Assembly: GCA_035693105.1 (NCBI GenBank)
Contig: DASSHC010000171.1
Coordinates: 1 to 14,807, forward strand
Direction of reading: 5' to 3'
DNA length: 14,807 bases
DNA from: DASSHC01 sp035693105
Lineage (GTDB): Bacteria; Chloroflexota; Chloroflexia; Thermomicrobiales; Thermomicrobiaceae
Shown here: positions 7,313 through 13,818 of the stretch, piece by piece
Numbering within the stretch: the first letter of the stretch is position 1
Layout of the letters: the number at the start of each line of letters is the position of its first letter
Translations under genes and position numbers: made by a program
Notes under the pieces: model-generated
Database searches by the model: none
What the model was told of the DNA's origin: nothing
Seen by the model: the letters and a program-made list of their open reading frames with translations, nothing else

Positions 7313-7888
7313 ATGGCGCTGATCAATGTGGCAGCCCGTGAGATCCACGGCAAGATCGTGTACTACGGTCCTGGCCTGTCGGGCAAGACGACTAACTTGC
7401 AGTTCATCCACTCGCGCATCCCGAACAACACCAAGGGCGATCTGCTCTCGATCGAGACCGAGACCGAGCGCACCCTCTTTTTCGATTTCCTGCCGCTCGA
7501 TCTCGGCAAAGTCCACGGCTTCAGCATCCGCTTCCACCTCTATACCGTGCCTGGACAGATCCTCTACGAGCGCACCCGCGTCGCGGTCCTCAACGGCGCC
7601 GATGGCGTGGTCTTCGTGGCCGACGCCGGGCGCGACCGGCTGCCGGACAACCTGCAGAGCCTGCGGGAGCTGGCGCAGAACCTCACCGCCCAGGGCAAGC
7701 GCTTTCTCGATTACCCGCTGGTCATGCAATACAATAAGATGGACTTGCCGGACGCGCTGCCGGTCCCGGTCCTCGACCGCTACCTCAACACCATTCGCGT
7801 GCCGCGCTTCGAAGCGGTCGCACGCGACGGCCGCGGCGTCTTCGAGACGCTGCGGGCAATCTCCAAGCTCGTCGTCAACAAGCTCTAG
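7313..7888 (+). CDS. mglA: MglA-type small Ras-like GTPase
   Basis: A 191-residue cytoplasmic GTPase of the MglA group; in Myxococcus MglA sets cell polarity with MglB. G1/P-loop is GPGLSGKTT (19-27), G4 is NKMD (141-144). The G3 region is TVPGQ (78-82) instead of the usual DxxG, a hallmark of MglA. VHGFSIRFHLYTVPGQILYERTR-like sequence and DGVVFVADAG (97-106) are also typical. The length matches the family. A TAGGA lies 12 nt upstream of ATG 7313, a long spacing. It directly follows roadblock gene 2 and sits between purM and purH. A motility or polarity role cannot be inferred: no motility gene is in the window, and such GTPases are common in non-motile Chloroflexota. Confidence 0.9.
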   Translation: MALINVAAREIHGKIVYYGPGLSGKTTNLQFIHSRIPNNTKGDLLSIETETERTLFFDFLPLDLGKVHGFSIRFHLYTVPGQILYERTRVAVLNGADGVVFVADAGRDRLPDNLQSLRELAQNLTAQGKRFLDYPLVMQYNKMDLPDALPVPVLDRYLNTIRVPRFEAVARDGRGVFETLRAISKLVVNKL

Positions 7889-7933
7889 GCGACGGTCCGG
7901 ACCGCGGCAGCCGATCGCACGAGGAACAACGTG

Positions 7934-8560
7934 ATGCAGAACGGCGCTGATGCCGCCACGCGGGACCCCGCCCTGGAGCGCGCGTTCACCGCCGCTACCA
8001 TCACTACCCCGGACCCCGAGCACAGTCTCCACGTGGCTCGGTTGAGCCTACAGCTCGTCGATCAGCTGGCCGAGCCGCTGGCGCTTCCGGCGGAGGGGCG
8101 CGATCTGCTGGCCGCCGCCGCGCTCTGGCACGACGCCGGGCAGCGGTTCACGCTGCCGGAGCACCATCTGCGCAGCTTCGATATCATCAGCAACGAGCGG
8201 CTCCACGGTTTCGACGACGAGGATCGCCTGGCGATCGCCAACATCGCCCGCTACCATCGCCAGTCGACACCCGAGCTGGAGCACACCGGCTACCGCAATC
8301 TGCGGCGGGAGCGCCGGCCGCTGGTGGAGCAGATGGCGGCTATTCTGCGCCTGGCCGAGGCGCTGGACGCCAGCCATCTGCAACTCGTCGACCGCGTTGT
8401 GGCCCGCGTCTCGCCGGGACTGGTCGAGTTCGATGTGGTGGCCGCGAGCTACCCCACCATCGAGGTCGAACGTGCGCAGGCGCGTGGCGGCCTCTTCCGC
8501 CAAGTCTTCCGCCGCGAGACTAGCTTCCGCTGGCGCCGCGACGTAGCAGGGAGCGCGTGA
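7934..8560 (+). CDS. HD-domain protein resembling the Ppx/GppA C-terminal domain
   Basis: A 208-residue HD-superfamily protein from ATG 7934 (GTG 7931 is also in frame; GAGGAAC at 7921-7927 suits 7934). Candidate metal ligands are H30/H33, the HD pair H66-D67 in ALWHDAGQ, H77/H78, H108 in IARYHRQ, and D145 in LAEALDASH. The pattern HDxG, then HH with IISNERLHGF, then IANIARYHR, then ILRLAEALDASH, is that of the HD domain at the C-terminus of exopolyphosphatase/guanosine pentaphosphate phosphatase. The N-terminal ASKHA phosphatase domains are absent. It may hydrolyse or sense a nucleotide or polyphosphate; the substrate is unknown. Its stop overlaps the purH start by one base (TGATG). Confidence 0.75.
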   Translation: MQNGADAATRDPALERAFTAATITTPDPEHSLHVARLSLQLVDQLAEPLALPAEGRDLLAAAALWHDAGQRFTLPEHHLRSFDIISNERLHGFDDEDRLAIANIARYHRQSTPELEHTGYRNLRRERRPLVEQMAAILRLAEALDASHLQLVDRVVARVSPGLVEFDVVAASYPTIEVERAQARGGLFRQVFRRETSFRWRRDVAGSA

Positions 8561-10092
8561 TGCCCAGGGCGCTGCTCAGCGTCTCTGACAAGACCGGCCT
8601 CGTTCAGTTTGCCCAACGCCTGGCGCGGCTCGGCTTCGAGTTGATCTCGACCGGCGGCACGTTGCAGGTGCTGACAACGGCCGGCGTGCCCGCCGTCTCG
8701 GTTACCGAGGTGACTGGCTTTCCCGAGATCATGGCGGGACGGGTCAAAACGCTCCACCCCGCGATCCACGCGCCGCTGCTGGCCCGCCGTGAAGTGCCCG
8801 AAGACCTCGCCATGCTGGAGGAGCTGGGCTACCGCGGCATCGACCTCCTGGCCGGCAACCTCTACCCGTTCGCCGAAACAGTGGCGCGTCCCGGTGTTAC
8901 GCTTGCCGCCGCGCTGGAGAACATCGACATCGGTGGCCCCGCCATGATCCGCGCCGCCGCCAAGAACTTCCCCGCCGTGCTGGTGGTTGTCGACCCCACA
9001 GATTACGACGCCGTGGCGAGCGAGATCGAGCGAGACTCGTTGGCCGGTATCCCGATGGAGCGGCGGCAGTTGCTCGCCGCCAAGGCCTTCGCCCACGTCT
9101 CAGCCTACGACGCCGTTATCGCCACCTATCTGCGCCCAGACGAGCAGTTTCCCGAGCGGGTCACCATCGCGGGTGAGAAGCTGGCCGAGCTGCGCTACGG
9201 CGAGAACCCGCACCAGCGCGGCGCGCTCTACCGCCGCTTGGCCCCTGGCCCAGTCGCCGGTGTCGGCGGCTGGCAACTGCTGTCCGGCCCCGAGATGTCG
9301 TTCAATAACGAGCTCGACGCCAACGCCGCGCTGGCCACCGCGCTCGGCTTCCCCGACCCAACTTGCGCCATCATCAAGCACGCCAACCCCTGCGGCATCG
9401 CCAGCGATCTCCATCTCGGCGCTGCCTATGAACGGGCTCTGGCTTCGGATCCTGTTTCTGCCTACGGCGGAATCGTGGCTGTCAACCGACCGCTCGACTT
9501 CGCCGCCGCCGAGCTGATCGCCGTCAGCCACTACGACATCGTCATCGCGCCGGAGTTTGCCGGCGACGCGCTCGCACGCCTGCGTCGCAAGAAGCGCCTG
9601 CGCTTGATCGCCGCGCCCGCGCCGCAGCTCAGCTCCGCGCCGGAGATCCGCCCGCTCGAAGGCGGCTTCCTGCTCCAGGAGCCCGACCGGCTCGCCGTCG
9701 ATCCGGCCTCCTGGCAAGTCGTCAGCCGTCGCGCTCCAAGCTCTGAGGAATTGGCCGCGCTGGTCTTCGCCTGGCGTGCCGTTCGTTACGTCAAGTCGAA
9801 CGCGATCGTGCTGGCGCGCGGACACGCCACCGTGGGCATCGGCGGCGGGCAACCCAACCGCGTCGACGCTGTGCGCCTCGCGGTCGAGCGCGCCGGGGAG
9901 CGCGCCGCCGCCAGCGCCATGGCCAGCGACGCCTACTTCCCTTTCCCCGACAATATCGAGGTCGCCGCCGCGGCCGGCGTCAGCGCGATCGTCGCACCCG
10001 GCGGCTCGCGCCGCGACCCCGAGGTCATCGCCGCCGCCGACGCCGCCAACCTCGTTCTCGTCTTTACCCCCGTGCGCCACTTCCGCCACTGA
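8560..10092 (+). CDS. purH: Bifunctional AICAR transformylase/IMP cyclohydrolase
   Basis: Carries out the last two steps of IMP synthesis: formylation of AICAR with 10-formyl-THF, then cyclisation of FAICAR. 510 residues from ATG 8560. GTG 8557 is in frame, but the ribosome site GCAGGGAG (8546-8553) suits 8560 better. The N-terminal MGS-like cyclohydrolase domain has LLSVSDKTGLV, ELISTGGT and GRVKTLHP. The C-terminal transformylase domain has MSFNNELDANAA, IIKHANPCG with the catalytic Lys-His pair K273-H274, DPVSAYGGIVAVN, VKSNAIVLARG and SDAYFPFPDNIE, ending in VFTPVRHFRH. The length is normal. It is the last gene of the operon; a hairpin-forming repeat begins 26 nt after the stop. Confidence 0.97.
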   Translation: MPRALLSVSDKTGLVQFAQRLARLGFELISTGGTLQVLTTAGVPAVSVTEVTGFPEIMAGRVKTLHPAIHAPLLARREVPEDLAMLEELGYRGIDLLAGNLYPFAETVARPGVTLAAALENIDIGGPAMIRAAAKNFPAVLVVVDPTDYDAVASEIERDSLAGIPMERRQLLAAKAFAHVSAYDAVIATYLRPDEQFPERVTIAGEKLAELRYGENPHQRGALYRRLAPGPVAGVGGWQLLSGPEMSFNNELDANAALATALGFPDPTCAIIKHANPCGIASDLHLGAAYERALASDPVSAYGGIVAVNRPLDFAAAELIAVSHYDIVIAPEFAGDALARLRRKKRLRLIAAPAPQLSSAPEIRPLEGGFLLQEPDRLAVDPASWQVVSRRAPSSEELAALVFAWRAVRYVKSNAIVLARGHATVGIGGGQPNRVDAVRLAVERAGERAAASAMASDAYFPFPDNIEVAAAAGVSAIVAPGGSRRDPEVIAAADAANLVLVFTPVRHFRH

Positions 10093-10117
10093 CGGCGTCT
10101 CGTGAAGGAATAGTCAG

Positions 10118-10328
10118 TCACGTGATGCGCCTCCAGTCCGGTCTCCCGGTGCCCGCGCCCAGTCCCCTGTCATCCCGAGTTGCCCCGGTCCGCCTGAGCC
10201 CCACCCCCTGTCATCCTGGGCCGAAGCGAAGGATCTCTCCTAACGATGGAGCACGAGCGGCGCGTCACGGCAGAGGAGATCCTTCGGCTGCCGCTCCAGG
10301 ATGACAGAGGGGGACGGAGGATCTCTCC
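10118..10328. repeat. Composite inverted-repeat element, copy B
   Basis: Same block order as the element at 3475-3714: TCACGTGATGCGCC (10118-10131), CCCCTGTCATCCCGAG (10164-10179, one mismatch to copy A), then a long hairpin. The hairpin's left arm runs 10204-10240 (CCCCCTGTCATCCTGG, then CGAAGCGAAGGATCTCTCC) and its right arm about 10275-10315 (GGAGATCCTTCGG, then CCAGGATGACAG). The loop is about 34 nt. A third GGATCTCTCC follows at 10319-10328. This copy pairs better than copy A. It lies 26 nt behind the purH stop, so its transcript could fold as a 3' stabilising or terminating hairpin, although no U-tract follows. No coding capacity is seen. Confidence 0.75.
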
Positions 10329-10812
10329 TTCTTGTATCCACCACATCAGCCCCGCGCTCAAATGTGACGACGCTGCATCGACTTGACCGGTGCACAAAGA
10401 GTAATTCAACTCCCGCGCGGCGACGGGTGCGCCCGCGAGCTGACGATGGGCCGTGACCATGTTGCCGCGGTGGTTTGCTTCCGGGACCGCCTCCACCAGC
10501 CGGAGAAGCCGAACCGCCAGCCCCTGTTGTTCCTCCCGCGATTGCTGGCGCGCGACGGGCACGACGAGAGGGCTCCGAGAAATCGAGGTCCGGTTCCGGG
10601 CCAGACTCGGTGCTATCGCTCAACGGTTCTCCCGCTTCCTGCTGGAGATTCACGTGAATCACGCAGAGCGCTGCCTCTTCCAACGATCACCACTCACACA
10701 ATTACCAAACGTGTGACCACTCGCGTGGGTTCTTCGTGGTTTGCGCCGTTACCGCGGCTCATGCTGATGACAGGTCGGTTGGCGACCCAGGCGAAGTTGG
10801 AGGAAGACTCCG
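10329..10812. other. About 480 bp without a recognisable gene
   Basis: Short open frames exist on both strands, but none has a recognisable domain together with a convincing ribosome site. Codon composition is low-complexity Arg/Pro/Ser as in shadow frames. The stretch holds a perfect 14-bp palindrome (10647-10660) and an inverted repeat TCACAC (10694-10699) / GTGTGA (10711-10716). It lies between a mobile-looking repeat and a transposase remnant, so it may be decayed accessory DNA. Confidence 0.5.
10647..10660. promoter_or_regulatory. Perfect 14-bp palindrome, operator-like
   Basis: GATTCACGTGAATC reads identically on both strands. Its 8-bp core TCACGTGA also occurs at the left end of the repeat element (10118-10125). 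It lies 152 nt upstream of the small GTG ORF at 10813. It could be a dimer binding site or chance; no regulator gene is adjacent. Confidence 0.3.
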
Positions 10813-11034
10813 GTGCAAACGACGATCACGATGCGGCAGTTCACGCGGCGCGCGCAGACGACCCTCGTGGGATTGGGTCTGCTGGCGGCGGGACTGGGGG
10901 GCGCGGTGGCCCTGAATCAGGTGGACCTCCACCGCCAGCACCTGGCGGCGCCGCTAGTAACGGCCCCTGACTTCCAGGGACCTACCTTCTGGACGGCACC
11001 GACCATGCAACCCACAAGGAACAGGGCAGCATGA
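10813..11034 (+). CDS. Small putative exported/membrane protein, doubtful
   Basis: A 73-residue ORF with start GTG 10813 behind a strong GGAGGA (10799-10804, spacing 8). The N-terminus is signal-like: basic n-region MRQFTRRAQ, then hydrophobic TLVGLGLLAAGLGGAVAL (about 17-34). No family is recognised. The last 20 or so residues (from about 10971) are read out of frame across a recognisable IS630-like transposase 3' end, so the original C-terminus has probably been replaced. The stop overlaps the ATG at 11031 (ATGA). It may be a truncated gene for a small secreted protein, or a fortuitous ORF. Confidence 0.35.
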   Translation: MQTTITMRQFTRRAQTTLVGLGLLAAGLGGAVALNQVDLHRQHLAAPLVTAPDFQGPTFWTAPTMQPTRNRAA

Positions 11035-11117
11035 TCCGCCGCTACACTATCTGGCGGAACAAGCACGCCACCGACGAATGCCTTCGCAAGATCGTCAGCA
11101 GGTCGAACGTTGCCTGA
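10971..11117 (+). pseudogene. 3' remnant of an IS630-family transposase
   Basis: In the frame of 11031, codons 10983-11114 encode a 44-residue tail. It contains LDGTDHATHKEQGSMIRRY, then TIWRNKHATDECLR and a final SRSNVA before TGA at 11115-11117. I recognise this as the C-terminal end of IS630-family transposases common in Actinobacteria and Chloroflexota, where the usual form is LDGTDH, HKEQ, MIRRYIIWRN and DERLR, ending ANVA. An in-frame TGA at 10968-10970 lies upstream, and no N-terminal transposase sequence (including the DDE catalytic residues) is visible, so it is a fragment. Homology may begin around 10971 (TTCCAGG) with an indel. A second copy of the last 30 nt lies at 11804-11833. 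Family recall is good but not database-checked. Confidence 0.7.
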
Positions 11118-11157
11118 GGCGGAGAAGTCGTGGTAAGGCTACTGACCTGCCTCACCG

Positions 11158-11721
11158 TCATTCCCTTGGCGTCTTCGGGACCGCGTAGCGAAGCACCGTG
11201 GTCTCGCCCTCCACGTGGGAAGAGATCGCCTCGAGCCTGATCGGAGCGCCACCGGCGCTCTCAAAGAAGCGAACGCCCCCTCCGACGAGAACCGGAGCGA
11301 TGTGCACGATGATCTCGTCCAGAAGCCCGGCCTCGAGACACTGCCGGGCGACATTGGCGCCAAGGATGACTACATTCGCACCATCCGCGGCCTTCTTGGC
11401 ACGTGTCACCGCCTCCTCGATCCCCATGTTGAGGAACTGGCCGATCACACCCTTCACGACAGGAGGCTGCGCCGGCGGATCATGGCGCAACACAAAGAAC
11501 GGCCCGCGAAAGGCGCCTCCGTAGAAGCCCATTTGCAGGCGATCCTCGACATCCTGCGTACGCCGGCCAACCAGCAACGCTCCCGTCGATCGAACAACCT
11601 CGTCGGCGGTCTGGCCTGACCCGCCGTCAACGTCGAAAACCCACCCCATGTCATCGTCCGGCCCCGCTATGCAGCCGTCCAGGCTCAACGGCGTGTGCCA
11701 GAGCACCTTCCCCATCCTCAC
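11158..11721 (-). CDS. Dihydrofolate reductase family (RibD C-terminal-like) protein
   Basis: A 187-residue cytoplasmic protein of the dihydrofolate reductase/RibD-C superfamily (YwjB/YyaP-like), presumed NADPH-dependent reductase of unknown substrate. The pattern is HTPLSLDGCIAGPDDDMGWVF at the N-terminus, GALLVGRRTQD, then GANVVILGANVARQCLEAGL and IIVHIAPVLVGGGVRFFE. Start GTG 11721 has AGGGAA five bases upstream on the minus strand; ATG 11715 is the alternative but has no spaced ribosome site. It lies convergent to the transposase remnant, and both flanks carry copies of the transposase 3' end. Such genes are frequent single-gene accessory items. It need not belong to folate metabolism. 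Confidence 0.88.
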   Translation of the reverse strand: MRMGKVLWHTPLSLDGCIAGPDDDMGWVFDVDGGSGQTADEVVRSTGALLVGRRTQDVEDRLQMGFYGGAFRGPFFVLRHDPPAQPPVVKGVIGQFLNMGIEEAVTRAKKAADGANVVILGANVARQCLEAGLLDEIIVHIAPVLVGGGVRFFESAGGAPIRLEAISSHVEGETTVLRYAVPKTPRE

Positions 11722-11803
11722 TCACTTTCCCTAAAGCAGGTACAACCCTGTTGACCGGGATCATCCCCAAAACTCATCGGCGTTCGACGTGATCATAGGC
11801 GGG

Positions 11804-11833
11804 CGTGAGCAGGGCGAACGTTGCCTGCTGCGG
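11804..11833 (+). repeat. Second copy of the IS630-like transposase 3' end
   Basis: These 30 nt match 11093-11122 at 26 of 30 positions, sharing the core CGAACGTTGCCTG. Read in the transposase frame they give VSRANVA with the stop TGA changed to TGC; the sequence RANVA is the more usual family ending. No clear transposase homology extends further on either side. The two copies are in direct orientation about 710 nt apart and bracket the reductase gene. Confidence 0.55.
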
Positions 11834-11930
11834 CACTCGCGGGCACGATCGACGCCGGTGATTGCTTTACCGTCCCGCGAGCCTGAGGAGGTCACCGGAC
11901 CACGACGCGTGCAACGCCGCAAGCCAGCCG

Positions 11931-12578
11931 TCACGCCGGCTCGATCGCTTCCAGGATTGGCAGCAGCCGCTCGTAGTCCTGCTTGTAGATTCGGGCGACC
12001 TCGCGCGCGGCGCGCTCCAGCCAGTCGACATCCTCGGTGCGCTGGGCGTAGACCGCCCGCAGGTGCGCCACGATCAACTGCTCGACCGGCACCTCGCCGC
12101 GGTAGCCGGTGAGTTGCGACAGGTACTGCGGGTCGTCGGTCAACGCGCACAGGTCGGCGCCGGACGCCAGTTCGACCGAGTAGTGCAGCGGCGGCGGCAG
12201 CGGCGGCACGATGCGAACGATGCGCCCGTCGCGCTTGAACGCGACCGGCGCCGCCTCGAAGGTGGTGCGCAAGATCTGCTTCAGTTCCGGGTGGCGGCGG
12301 TAGATTTCCTCGTCCCGTACTTCGTCGGAGCCGCGCCGCACCGCCCGGCGGGTCGCGTCCACGCCCGCAGTGACGCCGAAAGAGACGACCGCGAAGACGA
12401 GATCGCCGCTGCCGCCCGCCGCCGTCACGACCGCGCCCAGCGGCGGCAACTCGTGCAGGCGGTCGCTCTCGACCCAGATGCGCACCGTGCTCGTCTCGAT
12501 GATCTCGCCCAGCCGTTGCCGCGACTCAGATAAAGCGGCCACGCTTGCTCGCATCCTTCCCGGAACGTCTGACGACAT
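11931..12578 (-). CDS. HAS-barrel domain protein, NurA partner
   Basis: A 215-residue protein encoded immediately after nurA and overlapping its 3' end by 53 nt (29 nt if the internal ATG at 12554 is used; neither start has a well-spaced ribosome site). Residues about 22-70 (RLGEIIETSTVRIWVESDR, PPLGAVVTA, GDLVFAVVSFG) resemble the HerA/ATP-synthase (HAS) beta-barrel that forms the N-terminus of HerA translocases. The rest is mainly charged and helical (150-212), with a PPLPPPLHYSVE linker. No Walker A or B motif is present, so it is not an ATPase. With NurA it suggests a HerA-NurA type DNA end-processing system whose HerA motor is encoded elsewhere. The HAS assignment comes from pattern and context. 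Confidence 0.65.
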   Translation of the reverse strand: MSSDVPGRMRASVAALSESRQRLGEIIETSTVRIWVESDRLHELPPLGAVVTAAGGSGDLVFAVVSFGVTAGVDATRRAVRRGSDEVRDEEIYRRHPELKQILRTTFEAAPVAFKRDGRIVRIVPPLPPPLHYSVELASGADLCALTDDPQYLSQLTGYRGEVPVEQLIVAHLRAVYAQRTEDVDWLERAAREVARIYKQDYERLLPILEAIEPA

Positions 12579-13710
12579 CGCCCTTGCGCGCCAGCGCCTC
12601 CTCGATCAACCGGTCCACCGCGCGCCGCTCCTCCGGCCGGATGGCCGCCTGCTCGTGGGCTTCCTGGAGCGCCGAGGGGTAGCCGCGCCCGAGCTGGCAC
12701 TGCTCGTAGATCGCCGCCTGGGTAAAGTCGAGCAGTTCGCGATCCTCGGCTAGCCAGCGCGGGATCTCCACCCGCGCCACCTCGGTGCCGGTGTGCAGGT
12801 AGAAGAAGAGGATGCGGCAGTCGTCGTCGTAGCTCAGGAGGATCTTCGAGCTGCTGCCGAAGAGCGCCGAGCGCTCACCCGGCTCCAGCGCGGCGATCTG
12901 CTCGAAAAGCGCGCGGTCGGTGATCTCGGGTACCCAGTCGCAGGCCGGGACGCGCCCCTGGGGGATCAAGCCGCGGCAATGGTCGCAATCGACCGCCCGC
13001 CCCTGGCTGGGGTAGTCACACACCGCCACGCGCAGGCTGTTGACCACGTCGCTGGAGGCCGGGAAGCTGATGAAGGCCGCGACCGGGATGCGCGCGTCGC
13101 GCAGGGCGCGCAGAGTCTCCAGGTAGCGCGGCAGGACCCAATCGCGCACGAAGTCGGGCTGGCTCTCCAGTGACCAGAGGATCAGGGTACCGTCCTGTAG
13201 CGCCAGCACCGGGCGCGGCTGTTCGAGCGCGACCTCGGCCGCCACGCGCAGCTCTTCCACCGCGCGCTTGAGGCCGAGCACCGCGCCATTCACCGGCACG
13301 CGCCGCACCTGGTTCGAGATGTACAACTCGTCCTCGCGATAGTACATCGTCGGCTCGGCGCTGAGCTCGGCGCCCGGCGCCGAGCCATAGCGCAGCACCA
13401 CCTTGCCCAGGTTGATCAGGTAGAAGCGGGCGGGCGTGTGGCGGTCCGGCAGGATGAAGGAGCCGTCACTGGCCACGACGGTGTAGTCGGTCTCGATCGC
13501 TGGCGCCGGAACGCGTTCATCAAACGCGCCGTGCGGCCGCGCCAGCAGCCACGACGTTTTGGCGCGCGGCAGGCGCCGCCGCAGTTCGCCGGCCTCGACG
13601 ACTGGAAAGGTCGACTCCAGCTGCGTCATCCCCGCGGCGAAGCCGGCCTCGTCGTCGCGCTCTACCATCGCATCGAGGTCGGTCGTGATGCGTGCCAGAT
13701 CGAGCGTCAT
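12526..13710 (-). CDS. nurA: NurA-domain DNA repair nuclease
   Basis: A 394-residue protein of the NurA family (PF09376). Archaeal NurA is a ring-shaped Mn-dependent 5'-3' nuclease that works with HerA in resection of DNA ends. Visible motifs are VVASDGSFILPDRH with D82, ALQDGTLILW with D173 (both expected metal-binding aspartates), LFFYLHTGTEVARVEIPRWL (301-320) and YPSALQEAHEQAAI (344-357) near the C-terminus. Start ATG 13710 has a good AGGGGGCG on the minus strand. Four cysteines at 231, 242, 245 and 257, with CDHC in the middle, form a possible metal-binding insertion. It overlaps the downstream HAS-barrel gene. The 108 bp upstream show no convincing promoter. Confidence 0.85.
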   Translation of the reverse strand: MTLDLARITTDLDAMVERDDEAGFAAGMTQLESTFPVVEAGELRRRLPRAKTSWLLARPHGAFDERVPAPAIETDYTVVASDGSFILPDRHTPARFYLINLGKVVLRYGSAPGAELSAEPTMYYREDELYISNQVRRVPVNGAVLGLKRAVEELRVAAEVALEQPRPVLALQDGTLILWSLESQPDFVRDWVLPRYLETLRALRDARIPVAAFISFPASSDVVNSLRVAVCDYPSQGRAVDCDHCRGLIPQGRVPACDWVPEITDRALFEQIAALEPGERSALFGSSSKILLSYDDDCRILFFYLHTGTEVARVEIPRWLAEDRELLDFTQAAIYEQCQLGRGYPSALQEAHEQAAIRPEERRAVDRLIEEALARKGDVVRRSGKDASKRGRFI

Positions 13711-13818
13711 GCTCGCCCCCTGCCTATCGACAAGGTTGGGTGCCGTGCGCCACCGTCCTGAACCCGCCTTTATTGACTCGAACGCGCCGGAGCCATCAAA
13801 TCATGACAGGCAAGCCGA

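Noticed and set aside
7893..7904. Palindrome CGGTCCGGACCG after mglA as a terminator
   Set aside because: It is only a 6-bp self-complement with no loop and no T-tract, and the downstream genes look co-transcribed.
7118..8032. 304-codon minus-strand ORF opposite mglA and its flanks
   Set aside because: It covers three well-supported plus-strand genes; its open frame is explained by high GC codon bias.
9100..10089. Long minus-strand ORF opposite purH
   Set aside because: It is antisense to an unambiguous purH, has a Gly/Asp/Arg-rich shadow composition, and shows no recognisable domain.
10383..10970. 195-codon plus-strand ORF and overlapping short ORFs between the repeat and the transposase remnant
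   Set aside because: No motif, weak or absent ribosome sites and a low-complexity composition typical of spurious frames.
11931..12578. Frameshifted or truncated HerA ATPase
   Set aside because: No Walker A, Walker B or other HerA ATPase motif is found in any frame after the barrel region, and the C-terminal part looks like intact coding sequence.
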